The notes beneath the pieces are model-generated. The model saw only the letters and a program-made list of their open reading frames with translations, ran no database searches and was not told where the DNA came from. Below are positions 59,998-64,000 of a DNA stretch of 64,000 nucleotides, one piece after another; positions within the stretch are counted from its first letter, which is position 1, and the number at the start of each line of letters is the position of its first letter. The translations under genes and the position numbers were made by a program. Source of the DNA: Tuwongella immobilis (GTDB taxonomy: Bacteria > Planctomycetota > Planctomycetia > Gemmatales > Gemmataceae); assembly GCF_901538355.1 (NCBI RefSeq), contig NZ_LR593887.1, forward strand, positions 5,928,920 through 5,992,919, read 5' to 3'.

Positions 59998-60016
59998 ACC
60001 TATTTCGCTTCATTCG

Positions 60017-60652
60017 TTACGATCGTGGCACGGCCCAATCGGTCGTATCGCCCCGTTCCAATCGTTCCACAACCGCGAGCAAGGAACCTATCTCGTTCGG
60101 TCGCTGGCCATTTCTGCCGCGAGAAAGCCAGATCGCCGACATCCCAACTCCTGATGCACCAAGCACATCCGATTTCCAAGAATCCCCGACCATCGCGATT
60201 TTCGAGAACGGCAGCCCCAAGCCCATGCTCGCATGTTCAAAAATACGAGCATCCGGTTTCACCGCACCAACTTCCACTGAAAACGACCACCCCGCCACCG
60301 CCCCGGCAAGCGTTGGTGCCAGCCATTCCGCATACGGCAACGCCAAATTGGAGATCACCCAAATCGGTAGCTGCAACGCCGAGAGACGAGCCACCACTTC
60401 GGGCCACTCCGAATCCATCTCCCCGGATTGAAGTTCGCGTGCCAGCTCCGCCTCGAGTTCGTCGATGGCGACATCGGCCCCGCTCAACTCGGCCAAGCTG
60501 CGAAGCGACATCAACTCCGTCATGACCCGTGGAGCGTATTCCGCACGTTGCGACACGCTCAGCGAATCCAGCAATTGACGATAGGGATGCCGCGGCTTCC
60601 GCAGATGACAAATGGTGCCAAACGCATCAAAGCAAATCGCGTGGATTGCCAT
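60017..60652 (-). CDS. HAD-superfamily hydrolase
   Basis: 211 residues from ATG 60652 (MAIHAICFDAFGT), GGAGCG 4-9 bp before. Motif I FDAFGT (a variant of DxDGT in which the second Asp is Ala, then Phe-Gly-Thr, as in haloacid-dehalogenase-like members), motif II VISNL, Lys in GAVKPDARIF, motif IV VGDSWKSD. Helical cap between ~20 and 95. Likely a phosphatase or dehalogenase-type enzyme; substrate unknown. Confidence 0.88.
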   Translation of the reverse strand: MAIHAICFDAFGTICHLRKPRHPYRQLLDSLSVSQRAEYAPRVMTELMSLRSLAELSGADVAIDELEAELARELQSGEMDSEWPEVVARLSALQLPIWVISNLALPYAEWLAPTLAGAVAGWSFSVEVGAVKPDARIFEHASMGLGLPFSKIAMVGDSWKSDVLGASGVGMSAIWLSRGRNGQRPNEIGSLLAVVERLERGDTTDWAVPRS

Positions 60653-61311
60653 ATTCGCTCCATGACTCAATCGCTGAGCAGAAATTCGCCCGCGTCATCG
60701 GTTGCCCCAGCATCCCACACCGACGATTTTCCAGACGGCTCAACAGCAACCGAATCGACGATAAACATCTCAATCACAATCACTTACGACGGAACCAATC
60801 CTGAGATGCGAGAAACCAAAATTATCCACAACACAGACAATCATGCCCAAGCAAAAATCGCAAGGATTTCTCGGTGATCCCGCGAAGTCGGCGAAAACCG
60901 CTCCGGATTTCGCCCAACGCACGCCTCAGAACCGAGCAGCAGTTCCACAAAATCGACGAATATCGAACGACCCCATGAAACAATTACGGTCGCACCAATC
61001 TCAACATCTTTTGCGGAAATGGTATCTGGCATCGCAACCGAGCATCTCGAGTGCGAAATTGGCCCATCTTGTGATCGCACCGATTTCATCGGAGTTGCAG
61101 AATGCGTGGCATCGTCGCAAGTCGTGATCTGCAAATGACTTCGTTCGCCCGCGCTACGGCGATCCTGCGTGATTGCGGTGCGGATTCGCCCAGCCATTCG
61201 CACTGCTGGAATGACTCAATCCACTCTTTACACTTTGATTCAATCATAAGATTTACGAACACATGACTCAGCCATTCTCCGAGCGGCGGAGGATGGAAGT
61301 TGGGCAAATTC
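60653..61311. other. Intergenic, nothing recognised
   Basis: About 660 bp between the HAD gene and the rRNA region. Only short frames with poor composition. No tRNA or other RNA gene recognised. Confidence 0.45.
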
Positions 61312-61403
61312 CGGTCAGCCAGCTTCGATTCGGGCCGGAAAGGGAGGTTCGGTACGGAACCGGTCAGCCAGCTTCGATTCAGGTCGGCAAGGGAGGTTCG
61401 GTT
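61312..61403. repeat. Two-copy direct repeat downstream of the rRNA operon
   Basis: GGTCAGCCAGCTTCGATTC followed by a GGAAAGGGAGGTTCGGT-like half occurs at about 61313-61355 and again at 61362-61404, period about 49 bp, with four or five differences. Function unknown. Confidence 0.75.
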
Positions 61404-61460
61404 TGGACAGGATGATTTGCAGTGAATGTGGGGATCGATGTGAATCGCAGAAAACGCAAC

Positions 61461-61489
61461 AAGCCTCCTGGTTTTTGGCCAGGAGGCTT
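61461..61489 (-). terminator. rRNA operon terminator
   Basis: Perfect 11 bp stem AAGCCTCCTGG / CCAGGAGGCTT with a 7 nt loop, immediately 3' of the 5S gene on the minus strand and followed there by a GTTGCGTTTTC stretch. Confidence 0.8.
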
Positions 61490-61493
61490 GGTA

Positions 61494-61605
61494 ATGCCGG
61501 CAATAACCTACTTTCGCGCTGGAAGCACTATCATCGGCTCTGGATGCTTAACGGCCGTGTTCGGAATGGGAACGGGTGGGTCCATCCAGATATCGTCACC
61601 GGCGA
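61494..61605 (-). rRNA. rrf: 5S ribosomal RNA
   Basis: The minus strand reads GCCGGTGACGAT, then ACCCGTTCCCATTCCGAACA and CGGCCGTTAAGC, the conserved 5S core, and ends with AAAGTAGGTTATTGCCGGC. The terminal GCCGG pairs with CCGGC to close helix I. Ends are set from this pairing and are good to a few bases. Confidence 0.93.
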
Positions 61606-61724
61606 GTATTGGCGGGTCTGGGGTTAGCAGACCCGATATTCTCAACAACTTGGTTGATGGTTGAAAGAAAGTTGCATGCCTTTGTGTCTTCGATCGCTGG
61701 GAAGCGAGAAGAGGAAAAGTATGG

Positions 61725-64000
<2,276 letters not shown>

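Noticed and set aside
60428-60877. Possible gene on the plus strand overlapping the HAD hydrolase start
   Set aside because: It overlaps the conserved HAD frame, has no ribosome-binding site and no recognisable family.

Overview
The window looks like part of a planctomycete chromosome, most likely of the Gemmataceae. This is inferred from family content, not from a database search. The indicators are very large exported FG-GAP/beta-helix proteins whose N-termini carry an LExLExRxxP-type motif, a kinase/FHA-ABC operon, a GAF protein with a CAWCKSIR tail, and a member of the RRxRLFGCACCRRVW family.

Layout. (1) 1-13.8 kb: a plus-strand string of polymorphic-toxin cassettes (HINT pieces, C-terminal toxin tips, small immunity-like ORFs), mostly decayed, split by a 4.9 kb minus-strand exported beta-helix protein (2588-7447) with a near-consensus promoter. 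(2) 13,873-28,935: one uninterrupted CRISPR array of about 205 repeats and 204 spacers by hand count, with no cas gene anywhere in the window. Worn repeats at the left end and the ATTGAAGC 3' end on the minus strand place the leader on the right. Repeat-variant blocks and X-Y-X spacer duplications give the array an internal stratigraphy. (3) 29.5-44.8 kb: mostly housekeeping or envelope genes: HtrA-like protease, DksA-like regulator, a 1286-residue exported TIM-barrel-like protein, DUF5675, DUF2071, a Ser/Thr kinase plus FHA-ABC transporter operon, a GAF protein and small membrane proteins. (4) 44.9-50.1 kb: a second, minus-strand cassette island: RHS and HINT remnants, immunity-like and small membrane proteins, with three copies of a ~230 bp repeat and three of the four copies of a 98 bp inverted-repeat element. 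(5) 50.1-60.7 kb: an enolase-superfamily enzyme, a second giant FG-GAP exported protein, acetyl-CoA synthetase, DUF1801 and a HAD hydrolase. (6) 61.3-64 kb: 5S and the 3' part of 23S rRNA on the minus strand with a terminator hairpin.

Reading of the whole: two cassette islands hold toxin tips that are nearly all broken (single in-frame nonsense codons, frameshifts, missing starts) beside immunity-like ORFs that remain open. This fits silent or donor cassettes, or retained orphan immunity. Compositional jumps at HINT/tip boundaries and flanking direct repeats suggest exchange by recombination. The giant CRISPR array next to the first island is the other outstanding feature. Its effector genes must lie elsewhere.
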